NCBI RefSeq assembly: GCF_030944405.1
Contig: NZ_CP132339.1
Span: forward strand, 5,704,001-5,768,000
Source of the DNA: Janthinobacterium sp. J1-1
GTDB taxonomy: Bacteria; Pseudomonadota; Gammaproteobacteria; Burkholderiales; Burkholderiaceae_D
Direction of reading: 5' to 3'
Length of the DNA: 64,000 nucleotides
Position 1 is the first letter of the stretch, and every line of letters begins with the position of its first letter. The position numbers and the translations under genes are program-made. Below the pieces are notes generated by a model. It saw nothing but the letters and a program-made list of their open reading frames with translations, made no database searches and had not been told where the DNA came from. Positions 1 through 8,597 of the stretch are shown here, piece by piece.

Positions 1-1103
1 GGTCCCGGCACCTTGATGCCGGGGCTCCAGTAAGGCTGCAGCATCAGGCCCATGGAACCGGGCGGCACGCTGTCGACCAGGCGGTCGAACAGCGCTTCGG
101 CCGGCAAGCCCGAGCCGTTTTCGGCGGCGGCCTGGCGCTCGCGGTCGCCGAACTGCTCCTTGAACCAGTTGACCATCCAGTAGCCGCGAAAGATCTGCAC
201 CTCGGTGCTGTAGGCGCCCGGCATGGCGGCCGGATACGGCGGAATGAAGCGCGTCACTTCCAGATAACGTTGATTGGTGGTGTTGATGGTGGCCGTCGTG
301 CCGTAGCTGAGGCAGGCCACGTGCGGTTCGACGCAGCCGGCGCCCAGCACTTCGCAGGCCTTGTCGGCGGCGGCCGCCAGCAAGGGCGTGCCTTCCAGGA
401 TGCCGGTAGCCAGCGCGGCCGCGGCCGTGATGGCGCCCATGCGGCTGCCCGGCGCCACCAGTGCGGGCAGCATGGCCGGCTTGATGGCCAGCGCCTGCCA
501 CTTCCAGTCGTGGCGCCCGGCCCAGGCATGGCGCTTGTAGTCGAAGGGAATATACGCCACCTGCGAGCCGGTCGAGTCGATGAATTGCCCGCACAGGCGA
601 TGGTTCAAAAAGCCCGACAGCAGCAGGAATTTGTGGGTGCGCCGCCAGATGTCCGGTTGCTGCGCGGCGATCCAGTTGATCTCGGCCTCGCGGCGAAAAT
701 AGCCGATGGTGCCGTCCAGGCGCGCCAGGCGAAACGCCGCCCGCCACCAGGGCGCCAGCGGCGGTATCTGCCGCGTCTGGCGCTGGTCCAGCCAGGTGAT
801 GGCGGGCCGCAGCGGCACGCCCGCTTCATCGACATTGACCACCGTGCCGCGCTGGGTGGTCACCGCCACGCCTTTTACCTGCGCCCTGTCGATGGACGTG
901 GAACGCCACAGCTGCCGGCACGCCTCGCACACGGCCTGCCAGTAGCCGTCGGCGTCATGCTCGGCCCAGCCGGGATGGGTCGAAAAATACGGCTCCAAAA
1001 ACACCTGCGACTTGGCCGCCAGGTTGCCCTGCACATCGAACAGCAGCGCGCGCACGCTTTGCGTGCCGTTGTCGATCGCCAGCAGATACGGACCCGCGCT
1101 CAC
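1..1103 (-). CDS. FGGY-family carbohydrate kinase (3' end beyond window)
   Basis: ATP-dependent sugar or polyol kinase of the FGGY family, cytoplasmic. About 367 residues are visible of a family length near 500. The N-terminal phosphate-binding motif reads AIDNGTQSVRALLFD, a WLDQR segment follows near residue 100, and the visible end, LQPYWSPGIKVPG, is typical of XylB-like members. The GTG start overlaps the upstream stop codon as GTGA, so the gene is translationally coupled to the small protein before it and belongs to the leftward oxidase-glpD-unknown-kinase operon. The substrate cannot be read from sequence; glycerol, erythritol, ribulose or another polyol are all possible. The C-terminal domain lies outside the window. 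Confidence 0.9.
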   Translation of the reverse strand, partial: MSAGPYLLAIDNGTQSVRALLFDVQGNLAAKSQVFLEPYFSTHPGWAEHDADGYWQAVCEACRQLWRSTSIDRAQVKGVAVTTQRGTVVNVDEAGVPLRPAITWLDQRQTRQIPPLAPWWRAAFRLARLDGTIGYFRREAEINWIAAQQPDIWRRTHKFLLLSGFLNHRLCGQFIDSTGSQVAYIPFDYKRHAWAGRHDWKWQALAIKPAMLPALVAPGSRMGAITAAAALATGILEGTPLLAAAADKACEVLGAGCVEPHVACLSYGTTATINTTNQRYLEVTRFIPPYPAAMPGAYSTEVQIFRGYWMVNWFKEQFGDRERQAAAENGSGLPAEALFDRLVDSVPPGSMGLMLQPYWSPGIKVPG

Positions 1104-1423
1104 CGCTCGCCCGACCGCGCCAGCGCGGCACGCAGGCAGGCCAGCAGCGCCTGGGGACTCGTCGCCGGCTGTGCGCTGAATATCGGCGCCTCCCAGTCCT
1201 GGCCGCGCACCGTCACCACGCGCAGGCGGCCCGCCTCGTTCCAGGCCGGATACCAGCCGACGTCGACGATATCGCCATTGTCGCAGGCTATCTGCAGCAA
1301 GTCTTCGCCCAGGTCCTCGACGATGGCGGCCACCGGCTGCGCCAGGTCCAGCGGCGACAAAGTGTCATAGGTAATGCGGGCTTCGCCCAGTTCCAGTATT
1401 TCGCCAAACAGCAGGGTATCGAT
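1100..1423 (-). CDS. small conserved-looking protein between GlpD and FGGY kinase, non-canonical start
   Basis: About 107 residues, acidic, no signal peptide or membrane segment, not recognised. It contains IVEDLGEDLLQIACDNGDIVDVGWYP. It is supported by its place in the operon: it begins just after the glpD stop and ends overlapping the kinase start (GTGA). The start is a problem. A strong AAGGAG site is followed after 6 bases by ATC (1423-1421), and no in-frame ATG, GTG or TTG lies nearby; the only in-frame ATG upstream (1519) is deep inside glpD. ATC may be a rare start, a start-loss mutation (ATG to ATC), or CTG at 1414 may be used. It may be an accessory to the dehydrogenase or kinase, but this is a guess. 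Confidence 0.6.
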   Translation of the reverse strand: MDTLLFGEILELGEARITYDTLSPLDLAQPVAAIVEDLGEDLLQIACDNGDIVDVGWYPAWNEAGRLRVVTVRGQDWEAPIFSAQPATSPQALLACLRAALARSGER

Positions 1424-1437
1424 ATTGTTCTCCTTTT

Positions 1438-3015
1438 TTATGGTGCGGGCACGCTGTAATGCCCGCGCCACAGCGCCAGGTAGCGCGCCTGTTCTTCTTC
1501 CCAGCGTGCGTCGCTCCACCCCAGTTCATGCTGGCAGATGGCGCGCACGCCCGGCAGGATCGCCAGCGCGCCACCGGCCAGCTGCAAACCCAGCCGCGTG
1601 CGTCGCAGCAGCAAGTCGTCCAGGTGTTCCACGCATTCCATGCGCGCGCCCCAGCGCAGTTGCGCCCACACGGTCTGCGTGCCCGGGATCATCGCCAGCT
1701 CGCCGTCCTGCGCCGCGTCGCACACGGCCTGCGCCTGCGCGCCGTGGCGGCCCAGCAGGCGCAGCCGCTGGTCAAAGTCCAGCTGCATGGCCGATCCCGT
1801 CAATGGCGCCACGGCCGTAAAGACCGGCCGCTTGCGCAAATCGGCGCGCCAGTGCGGCAGCAGCGGCGCGGCCATGCGCAACGCCTGCAGCGCGATGGCA
1901 CGGAAGGTGGTCAGCTTGCCGCCGGCCACCGTCAGCAAGCCCTGCTCCACCCACAGCGCATGTTCGCGCGCTTCCCGCGACGGGTCAAGCGCGCCGCTGG
2001 CCACCACCGGCCGCACGCCGGAAAAAGTGGCGATCACGTCGTTCTCCACCAGGTCCAGCGCGGGAAACTGCCAGCGCAGCGCGGCCAGCAGATAATCGAA
2101 TTCGCCGCGCGTGATGGCCGCCTCGGCATCGAGGCCGGCGCCGTGGTCGACATCGGTGGTGCCGACCAGGGTCACGCCCTCCCACGGATAGGCGAACACG
2201 GGCCGGCCGTCCTGCGGATGCATCAGACTGACGGCCTGCGCCAGCGGCAAGCGCCAGGCCGGCAGCAGCAGATGGCTGCCGCGCAAGGGCCGCAGCCTGG
2301 GCAGGCCGCCGACCTGGCCGCGCAAGCCATCGGCCCAGGCGCCGGTGGCGCTGATCACCAGCCGCGCCCGCACGCGGTAGTCCCGATGGCCGATGGCGTC
2401 ATGCAGCAGCGCGCCGTCGACTGTGTCTTGCGTACGCAGCAAGGACGCCACGCCGAGGTAATTGACGGCCATGCCGCCATGCTGGCGCGCCTCCTGCAGC
2501 ACGCGCAGCACCAGGCGCGCGTCGTCCGTCTTGGCGTCCTGGTACAACATGCCGCCTTGCAGGCCGGCGCGCGCCACGTGCGGCGCCAGCATGGCAAATT
2601 CATCGGCCGACAGCAGGCGCCGCGTGCGCCGGCCCGCCATCCAGTCATAGAGGGCCAGCCCCAGCATGAACTGGCGCCGGCCAGGTTTACGGCCAAGGTA
2701 GTCGCCAAAGGCAAAGCCCTGCGGCTCGACCAGCCCGGCCGCGTCGCGCAGCAAGGCTTGCCGCTCGTGCACGGATTCAAAGGTCATGCCCAGCCGGCCC
2801 TGCTTCAGGTAGCGCAGGCCGCCATGCACCAGTTTCGAGGAACGGCTCGACGTGCCCCAGGCAAAATCCTTCTGCTCGACCAGCAGCGCCGCCAGCCCGC
2901 GCCGCGCCGCTTCCAGCAAGATCCCCGCGCCGGTAATCCCGCCGCCGATAATCAAGAGGTCCCACTCGCGCGCCAGCAGCGCTGGAAGTTCCTCGCGCCG
3001 CGTGTCCCCGCTCAT
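1438..3015 (-). CDS. glpD: FAD-dependent glycerol-3-phosphate dehydrogenase/oxidase family protein
   Basis: 525 residues, normal GlpD length. The N-terminal dinucleotide-binding motif is IGGGITGAGILLEAARRG, followed by the family signature SSKLVHGGLRYLKQG near residues 58-72. The central region carries LVGTTDVDH and a FSGVRP segment typical of the DAO fold, and a C-terminal GlpD cap domain follows. Homologues oxidise sn-glycerol 3-phosphate to DHAP on the inner face of the membrane; members in polyol operons act on other phospho-polyols (EryB type). The ATG overlaps the upstream oxidase stop as ATGA, showing translational coupling. The substrate is therefore likely to be the phosphorylated product of the downstream FGGY kinase rather than necessarily glycerol phosphate. 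Confidence 0.88.
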   Translation of the reverse strand: MSGDTRREELPALLAREWDLLIIGGGITGAGILLEAARRGLAALLVEQKDFAWGTSSRSSKLVHGGLRYLKQGRLGMTFESVHERQALLRDAAGLVEPQGFAFGDYLGRKPGRRQFMLGLALYDWMAGRRTRRLLSADEFAMLAPHVARAGLQGGMLYQDAKTDDARLVLRVLQEARQHGGMAVNYLGVASLLRTQDTVDGALLHDAIGHRDYRVRARLVISATGAWADGLRGQVGGLPRLRPLRGSHLLLPAWRLPLAQAVSLMHPQDGRPVFAYPWEGVTLVGTTDVDHGAGLDAEAAITRGEFDYLLAALRWQFPALDLVENDVIATFSGVRPVVASGALDPSREAREHALWVEQGLLTVAGGKLTTFRAIALQALRMAAPLLPHWRADLRKRPVFTAVAPLTGSAMQLDFDQRLRLLGRHGAQAQAVCDAAQDGELAMIPGTQTVWAQLRWGARMECVEHLDDLLLRRTRLGLQLAGGALAILPGVRAICQHELGWSDARWEEEQARYLALWRGHYSVPAP

Positions 3016-4622
3016 GGGGCCCCTTTCGCATCCTGCAGCAGTTTGCCGGGATTCATGAAGCCCTGCGGGTCGAACTGGCGCAGCAGCGCGCCCATCGCCG
3101 CCAGTCCCAGCTCGCCCTTTTCGGCCAGCAGATACGGCGCATGGTCGGTGCCCACGCCGTGCTGGTGGCTGATGGTGCCGCCATGCGCCACGATGGCGCC
3201 GCTGGCCGCGTCCTTCAAGGCGCGCCAGCGGGCCATGTTCTCTTCATACGTGGCAGCCAGGCGATACACATAGGTGGTGTACACGCTGGCGCCCTGCGCA
3301 TACAGGTGCGACAGATGCGTGTAGGCGTGCACGCGCTCGCCAAAATTTCCCAGCGCGGTGGCAGGCGCCGCTTCCAGCGCCGCCATCATGGCCGGCACGC
3401 GCGGCCAGTCGACCGCCGTTTCCACCGTGTCGATCACATAGCCGTGCTCCCAGGCCGCATTGCGCAGGTAGACATTGCGAAAGCGGCCCTGCTTCCATTT
3501 GTCGCCCATGCGGCGCCCCACATGCACGCCCTGGTGCTGGCGCGCCAGCGCCAGGGCGGCGCGCATCGCCGCACGCACGGCCGCCGCCTCGCCGCTGGCG
3601 CCGACCATCAGCATGCACTTGCCCTCGCCGCAGCCGCGCAGGGCCAGGTAGCGTTCCAGCCAATGGACCTGGCGCGCATGGCCGGCCAGCGCCAGCATGG
3701 TCTGCGTTTCGGCCGCGTTCGACAGGCGCAGCAAACTCAAAGGCAGGCGCGCCTGCGCCAATGCGCGCACGGCGGCCAGCGCCTGCGCCAGGCCGGCAAA
3801 GAACACGGCGTGAAAGGCTTCGCGGGCCGGCAGCGGAGCGACGCGCACGGTCGCTTGGGTGATGATGCCGATGCGCCCTTCCGAACCGAGCACCATTTCG
3901 CGCAGGTCGATGCCGGCCGCCGAGGCGGGAAAGGTCGGCAAGGCCAGCGTACCGGCCGGCGTTTCGACCACGCCGCCGGCAAACAGCTGCTCGATGCGGC
4001 CATAGCGCAGCGACTGCTGGCCGGACGAGCGTGTGGCGATCCAGCCGCCCAGGGTCGAATACTCGAACGATTGCGGAAAGTGGCCCAAGGTGTAGCCGTG
4101 CGCGCGCAGCTGCGCTTCCAGGTCGGGGCCAAGGATACCCGCGCCAAAGGTGGCCAGCTGCGCCTCGCGGTCCAGGCTGTACAGCGCGCACAGCCGCCGC
4201 AGGCTGAGCGACAGGACCGGGCGGTCACCGTCAGGCACGGTCAGGTGGCCGGCCACGCTGGTGCCGCCGCCGTGGGCAATGATGACGATGCCGTGCGCGC
4301 GCGCATACGCCAGCAACGCGCGCACCTGTTCCGCGCTGTCGGGAAAAGCCACGCCATCGGGCACGGCGCCGATGCGGCCATGGCGCAGCTTGAACCAGTC
4401 GGGCAGACTTTGCCCCAGCGCATGGCGCACGCGCAGCGCCGGCGCGGTATCGATCAGCGCATGCGGCGCCAGACGCGAGGCGGGCACCAGCGCGCAGACG
4501 GCCTCGAAGCTGGCGTCGGTGATCGCCTGGCCCGGCCCCAGCCTTTCGTGCAAAAAGCCCAGCGCCTCGGCATTCAAGGCATGGACGACACCATCATCGC
4601 CCCATCCATTCCAGCGTCGCAT
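3012..4622 (-). CDS. FAD-binding oxidase, alkyl-DHAP synthase (AGPS)-like
   Basis: About 536 residues from the chosen start. A FAD_binding_4 (VAO/PCMH) domain occupies roughly residues 70-250 with IAHGGGTSVAGHL as the pyrophosphate-binding loop, and the C-terminal FAD-oxidase domain ends with the usual DPQGFMNPGKLL. An ISHQHGVGTDHAPYL segment matches the His-rich active-site loop of alkyl-DHAP synthases. I chose ATG 4622, giving MRRWNGWGDDG, because GGGAGA lies just upstream; an in-frame ATG at 4694 would leave only 20 bp to the divergent araC-type gene. Animal AGPS makes ether-lipid precursors, whereas bacterial relatives near glpD and a kinase are mostly uncharacterised. First gene of the leftward operon. 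Confidence 0.82.
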   Translation of the reverse strand: MRRWNGWGDDGVVHALNAEALGFLHERLGPGQAITDASFEAVCALVPASRLAPHALIDTAPALRVRHALGQSLPDWFKLRHGRIGAVPDGVAFPDSAEQVRALLAYARAHGIVIIAHGGGTSVAGHLTVPDGDRPVLSLSLRRLCALYSLDREAQLATFGAGILGPDLEAQLRAHGYTLGHFPQSFEYSTLGGWIATRSSGQQSLRYGRIEQLFAGGVVETPAGTLALPTFPASAAGIDLREMVLGSEGRIGIITQATVRVAPLPAREAFHAVFFAGLAQALAAVRALAQARLPLSLLRLSNAAETQTMLALAGHARQVHWLERYLALRGCGEGKCMLMVGASGEAAAVRAAMRAALALARQHQGVHVGRRMGDKWKQGRFRNVYLRNAAWEHGYVIDTVETAVDWPRVPAMMAALEAAPATALGNFGERVHAYTHLSHLYAQGASVYTTYVYRLAATYEENMARWRALKDAASGAIVAHGGTISHQHGVGTDHAPYLLAEKGELGLAAMGALLRQFDPQGFMNPGKLLQDAKGAP

Positions 4623-4714
4623 CGCCTGTCTCCCAAGATATACTGTCTGACGGCCAGCATAGGCCGCCACCATCACGGGGTATTGGTTTTTCATGACAAT
4701 CGCATTGTTCCATC

Positions 4715-5782
4715 ATGCCAGGCACTGACACCGTCGCCGCCGCCTATGTGCAGCCGCTGCTGGAAGCGGCCGGCGCGCACGGCATCGACGGCGCCACGCT
4801 GGCCAGTGCCGCCGGGCTGCCGGAAAACGGCCTGTCGCCGCTGCCGGCCACCCTGCCCGCCGCCACCTATGTGCGCCTGCTCGACGCGGGCGCCATGCTG
4901 GCCGGCGATGCGCATTTCGGCCTGCATGTGGGCGAGCGCGTGCGCATGGGCACCTACAGCGCCTACGGCCTGGTGCTGCTCAGTTGTGCCAGCGTCGGCC
5001 AGGCGCTGGAACAGACGGCCCGCTATGAAGTGCTGGCGCACGACCTGGGCCGCTCGTCGCTGCGGCGCGACGGCGACCGCTTTCAATACCGCTGGATCAG
5101 CCATTATCCCGACGCCAGCCGGCACCTGGTCGACAGCGTGTTTGCCGGCATACGCGTCTGCGGCGACTGGCTGGCCGGCATGCCCCTGCCGCCCGGCGAG
5201 CTGGCGTTTGCCCACGATGGCGGCGGCGAGGCCCTGCTGCGCCATGCCGGCCACCGCGACGAATATGTGCGCGTGCTGGGCAGCCTGCCGCGCTTCAACG
5301 CGGACGCCAACACGGCCACCATGGACGCGCGGGTACTGGACTGGCCCGTGCCGAACGCCGACACCAGCCTGTATCCGCTGCTGCGCCAGCATGCCGAGCA
5401 GCTATTGGCGCAGCGCTGCAGTGTGGACGAGACAGGGACCGGGACCGGGACCGGCATCGAGGCGCAGGTACAACTAGCCATCGCGGCCGGCCTGCGCCAG
5501 GGCGCGGTGCGCCTGGCCGGCGTGGCCGGCGAGCTGGCGATGACGCCGCGCACCCTGCAAAGAAAACTCGGCGACGCCGGCACCAGTTTCCAGGCCCAGC
5601 TGGACCAGGTGCGCTACCGCCAGGCCTGCGATTATTTGCGCCAGCCCGAGCTGTCGCTGGTCGATATCGCCTTTTTGCTGGGCTACCAGGAGCAAAGCGC
5701 CTTCAACCACGCGTTTCGCGCCTGGGCCGGCACCAATCCGGGCGCCTGGCGCTTGCAGGCGCGGCTTGATGCGCGTGAATGA
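4715..5782 (+). CDS. AraC-family transcriptional regulator, OruR/ArgR-like architecture
   Basis: 355 residues. The N-terminal two-thirds is an arabinose-binding-like (PF12625) ligand domain with the typical GxxGLHVGERVRMGTYSAYG stretch, and the C-terminal AraC HTH spans about residues 255-350: MTPRTLQRKLGDAG as the first helix-turn-helix and LVDIAFLLGYQEQSAFNHAF as the second. It diverges from the FAD oxidase operon with about 90 bp between starts, so it probably controls that operon; bdhA follows on the same strand. Between residues 240 and 252 there is a low-complexity GTGTGTG run encoded by a short gggacc-type tandem repeat (5431-5456), possibly length-variable in a linker. Confidence 0.88.
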   Translation: MPGTDTVAAAYVQPLLEAAGAHGIDGATLASAAGLPENGLSPLPATLPAATYVRLLDAGAMLAGDAHFGLHVGERVRMGTYSAYGLVLLSCASVGQALEQTARYEVLAHDLGRSSLRRDGDRFQYRWISHYPDASRHLVDSVFAGIRVCGDWLAGMPLPPGELAFAHDGGGEALLRHAGHRDEYVRVLGSLPRFNADANTATMDARVLDWPVPNADTSLYPLLRQHAEQLLAQRCSVDETGTGTGTGIEAQVQLAIAAGLRQGAVRLAGVAGELAMTPRTLQRKLGDAGTSFQAQLDQVRYRQACDYLRQPELSLVDIAFLLGYQEQSAFNHAFRAWAGTNPGAWRLQARLDARE

Positions 5783-5860
5783 TCTGCGATCCTGTTTCTG
5801 GCTATACTGGCAGCGGCAAGTTAATTTGTATCCTCCCACCTGCACCGCAAAGGATGAATA

Positions 5861-6643
5861 ATGCAACTCAAGAACAAAGTCGCACTGATTACCGGCGCCG
5901 CCAGCGGCATCGGCAAGGAAATGGCCATCGAATACGCGAAACAGGGCGCGAAGGTCGTGATCGCCGACCTGGCGCTCGATGCCGCCAGCAAGACGGCCGA
6001 TGAAATCACGCAGGCCGGCGGCGAGGCGTTCGCCGTCGCCATGGACGTGTCGAGCGAAGAACAGGTCGACAAGGGCGTGGCCGACGCCGTGGCCCATTTC
6101 GGCGGCATCGACATCCTGATCAGCAACGCCGGCATCCAGATCATCAGCCCGGTGGTCGACTATCCGTTTGACCAGTGGAAGAAAATGCTGGCGATCCATA
6201 TGGACGGCGCTTTCCTGACCACCCGCGCCTGCATGCGCGCCATGATCCAGGGTGGCCGCGGCGGCGCCATCATCTACATGGGTTCGGTGCATTCACACGA
6301 AGGCTCGCCCTTCAAGAGCGCCTACGTGGCGGCCAAGCACGGCCTGGTCGGCCTGGCCAAGGTGGTGGCCAAGGAAGGCGCGAAAGACGGCATCCGCGCC
6401 AACGTGATCTGCCCCGGCTTCGTGCGCACCCCGCTGGTCGACAAGCAGATCCCGGAACAGGCTGCCCAGCTGAACATCAGCGAGGAAGACGTGATCAAGA
6501 AAGTGATGCTGAAAGACACCATCGACGGCGAGTTCACCACCACCCAGGACGTGGCGCAAACGGCAGTGTTCCTGGCGGCGTTTCCGTCGAATGCGCTGAG
6601 CGGGCAGTCGATCGTGGTCAGCCACGGCTGGCATATGCAGTAA
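5861..6643 (+). CDS. bdhA: 3-hydroxybutyrate dehydrogenase
   Basis: 260-residue classical short-chain dehydrogenase. TGAASGIG near residue 11 binds NAD, NAG at about 90 is present, and the catalytic set is Ser in [10 protein letters not shown], with YVAAK supplying Tyr and Lys. The C-terminal [14 protein letters not shown] is characteristic of D-3-hydroxybutyrate dehydrogenases, which oxidise (R)-3-hydroxybutyrate to acetoacetate during polyhydroxybutyrate turnover. The start follows AAAGGATGAATA. It lies 78 bp after the AraC gene on the same strand and could be co-transcribed. The long [16 protein letters not shown] insertion is the normal substrate-loop of the family. Confidence 0.92.
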   Translation: MQLKNKVALITGAASGIGKEMAIEYAKQGAKVVIADLALDAASKTADEITQAGGEAFAVAMDVSSEEQVDKGVADAVAHFGGIDILISNAGIQIISPVVDYPFDQWKKMLAIHMDGAFLTTRACMRAMIQGGRGGAIIYMGSVHSHEGSPFKSAYVAAKHGLVGLAKVVAKEGAKDGIRANVICPGFVRTPLVDKQIPEQAAQLNISEEDVIKKVMLKDTIDGEFTTTQDVAQTAVFLAAFPSNALSGQSIVVSHGWHMQ

Positions 6644-6666
6644 CAGCTGAAACCCACCAGCAAGCG

Positions 6667-6736
6667 CCGGGGTCAGTCGCTTCGCGATCGGAATACATCC
6701 CACTGGGACGTATTCCCCCGACGAGTCTGACCCCGG
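6667..6736. repeat. nested palindromic intergenic repeat, GGGGTCAG type
   Basis: CCGGGGTCAG (6667-6676) is matched by CTGACCCCGG (6727-6736), and inside it GAATAC-A-TCCCA (6691-6702) pairs with TGGGA-C-GTATTC (6704-6715). It sits 3' of bdhA and upstream of the chemoreceptor gene. No coding sequence covers it. It has the look of a REP/MITE-like dispersed element, and no long T-run follows, so a simple terminator role is less likely. Confidence 0.7.
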
Positions 6737-6800
6737 ATTTTCTCCCGCATCCACGTAAAAGATAGCAACTTTCCAAAGCAAAAAAGAGACAAAAGCCGTT

Positions 6801-6832
6801 AGTTAACAACAGTTAACTTTTGCCGTACGGCA
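6801..6832. promoter_or_regulatory. palindrome cluster upstream of chemoreceptor gene
   Basis: AGTTAAC occurs at 6801-6807 and again at 6811-6817, exactly one helical turn apart, each containing the palindrome GTTAAC. A perfect 12-bp palindrome TGCCGTACGGCA (6821-6832) follows. The block is 86 bp ahead of the chemoreceptor start and reads like an operator or promoter region; no regulator can be assigned. Confidence 0.4.
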
Positions 6833-6917
6833 ACATCGCGTTACAATTCGGGCCATTTGTCCGATCTGGCAACATTGCTTGCCATCTACGCTTTCCTCTT
6901 CTTTCCCCGAAAACGCT

Positions 6918-8573
6918 ATGACTATACGCAATCTCCGCATAGGCGCCCGCCTCAGCCTGGGTTTTGGCCTGGTGCTGGCCCTGATGGCCCTGATGATACT
7001 GATCGGCGTGGTGCGCCTGCAGGATATCGGCAACGCCACCCACACCATGGTCGAGCGCGACCTGGTACGCGAACGCATCGCTTCCGAATGGATCGGCATT
7101 ATCGAAAGCAATGGCGCACGCAGCGCCGCCGTGGTGAAAAGCAATGACCCGGCCGTGCAGGATTATTTCAAGAAGCAGATGGCCTCGTACTCGCAGCGCG
7201 CCTCGGCGATCCAGAAGCAGCTGGAAGACAGCGTGACGGGTCCGGAAGACCGCAAGGTGCTCGATGCCATGCTGGCCCAGCGCAAAGTGTTCAACGATAT
7301 CCGCAACGACGTCTTCAAGATGAAGGAAGCGGGCAATGACGAGATGGCCAACGCGGCGTACGACAGCAAGATGGCGCCCGCCACGCAAGCGTATTCGGAC
7401 AGCATCCGCGCCCTGGTGAAATTCGAACAGGGCGTGATCGACGGCGCCGCCGCCAGCATCGACGGCAGTTTCCGCTCGGGCCGCAGCCTGCTGCTGGCCC
7501 TGGGCGCGGCCGCGCTGCTGATGGGCGTGATCGCCGCCTGGCTGATGGCGCGCAGCGTCACCGTGCCGCTGGATCACGCGGTGGAAGCGGCCAGGGCCGT
7601 CGCCAGCGGCGACCTGAGCCGTACCATCGCCATCGACAGCAGCGACGAGATCGGCCAGCTGCAGCAGGCGCTCAAGGAAATGAACCAGAGCCTGCGCAAT
7701 ACGGTGCGGGAAGTGCGCACCGGCGCCGACACCATCGCCACCGCTTCGGCCGAAATCGCCAGCGGCAACCTGGATCTGTCGTCGCGCACCGAAGAGCAGG
7801 CCAGCTCGCTGGAAGAAACCGCGTCGGCCGTCGAACAGCTGTCGTCGACCGTGCACCAGACGGCCGACAACGCGCGCCAGGCCAGCACCCTGGCGCAGTC
7901 GGCGTCAAACGTGGCGCAGGACGGCGGCGCCGTGGTGCGGCAGGTGATCGCCACCATGGGCGAGATCCATGTCGCCTCCAACCGCATCGTCGACATTATC
8001 GGCGTGATCGACGGCATCGCCTTCCAGACCAATATCCTGGCGCTGAACGCGGCCGTCGAAGCGGCGCGCGCCGGCGAGCAGGGGCGCGGCTTTGCGGTGG
8101 TGGCCACCGAAGTGCGCAGCCTGGCGCAGCGCTCGGCCGCGGCGGCGAAAGAAATCAAGACCCTGATCGGCGACTCGGTCGGCAAGGTCGGCGAAGGCAC
8201 GCAGCTGGTGGAACAGGCCGGCAAGACCATGGGGCAAGTGGTGGAAGGCGTGCAGCGCGTGACCGATATCGTCGCCGAAATCAGCTCGGCGGCGCAGGAA
8301 CAAAGCACCGGCATCGCCGAAGTCAACCATGCGATCACGCAGATGGACCAGGTGACGCAGCAGAACGCGGCGCTGGTCGAGGAAGCGGCGGCCGCCGCCA
8401 ATGCGCTGCAGGACCAGTCGGCGCGGCTGGCCGAACTGGTCAGCACCTTCAAGCTCGACGAGACCACCCAGCGCAATGTGCGGCATGCGGTGGCGCGGGC
8501 GAAGGTGGCGGTCAAGCCGGCTGCCGTGACACTGGCGCAGCGGGTCAGCAATAGTGAATGGGAAACCTTCTGA
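6918..8573 (+). CDS. methyl-accepting chemotaxis protein (4HB type) with CheR-tether tail
   Basis: 551 residues. Start ATG 6918 gives [17 protein letters not shown], an N-terminal cytoplasmic stub before TM1 (about residues 12-33). A four-helix-bundle periplasmic sensor (about 35-190) follows, then TM2 around 193-215, HAMP to about 270, and the signalling domain with the hairpin tip [20 protein letters not shown] and methylation helices on both sides. The last residues, NSEWETF, match the pentapeptide-type tether that docks CheR/CheB in Tsr/Tar-like receptors. An in-frame ATG at 6879 was rejected because it adds a non-family leader. Ligand unknown. No che genes lie nearby, so this is an orphan receptor. 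Confidence 0.93.
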   Translation: MTIRNLRIGARLSLGFGLVLALMALMILIGVVRLQDIGNATHTMVERDLVRERIASEWIGIIESNGARSAAVVKSNDPAVQDYFKKQMASYSQRASAIQKQLEDSVTGPEDRKVLDAMLAQRKVFNDIRNDVFKMKEAGNDEMANAAYDSKMAPATQAYSDSIRALVKFEQGVIDGAAASIDGSFRSGRSLLLALGAAALLMGVIAAWLMARSVTVPLDHAVEAARAVASGDLSRTIAIDSSDEIGQLQQALKEMNQSLRNTVREVRTGADTIATASAEIASGNLDLSSRTEEQASSLEETASAVEQLSSTVHQTADNARQASTLAQSASNVAQDGGAVVRQVIATMGEIHVASNRIVDIIGVIDGIAFQTNILALNAAVEAARAGEQGRGFAVVATEVRSLAQRSAAAAKEIKTLIGDSVGKVGEGTQLVEQAGKTMGQVVEGVQRVTDIVAEISSAAQEQSTGIAEVNHAITQMDQVTQQNAALVEEAAAAANALQDQSARLAELVSTFKLDETTQRNVRHAVARAKVAVKPAAVTLAQRVSNSEWETF

Positions 8574-8597
8574 GGCACACTACAAAGGTGCTGCCGT

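Noticed and set aside
1459..5477. Long plus-strand open frames (604 and 778 codons) over the glpD and oxidase genes
   Set aside because: Low-complexity His/Gln/Arg/Ala composition typical of antisense frames in GC-rich DNA; the minus-strand genes have full family motifs and overlapping operon starts.
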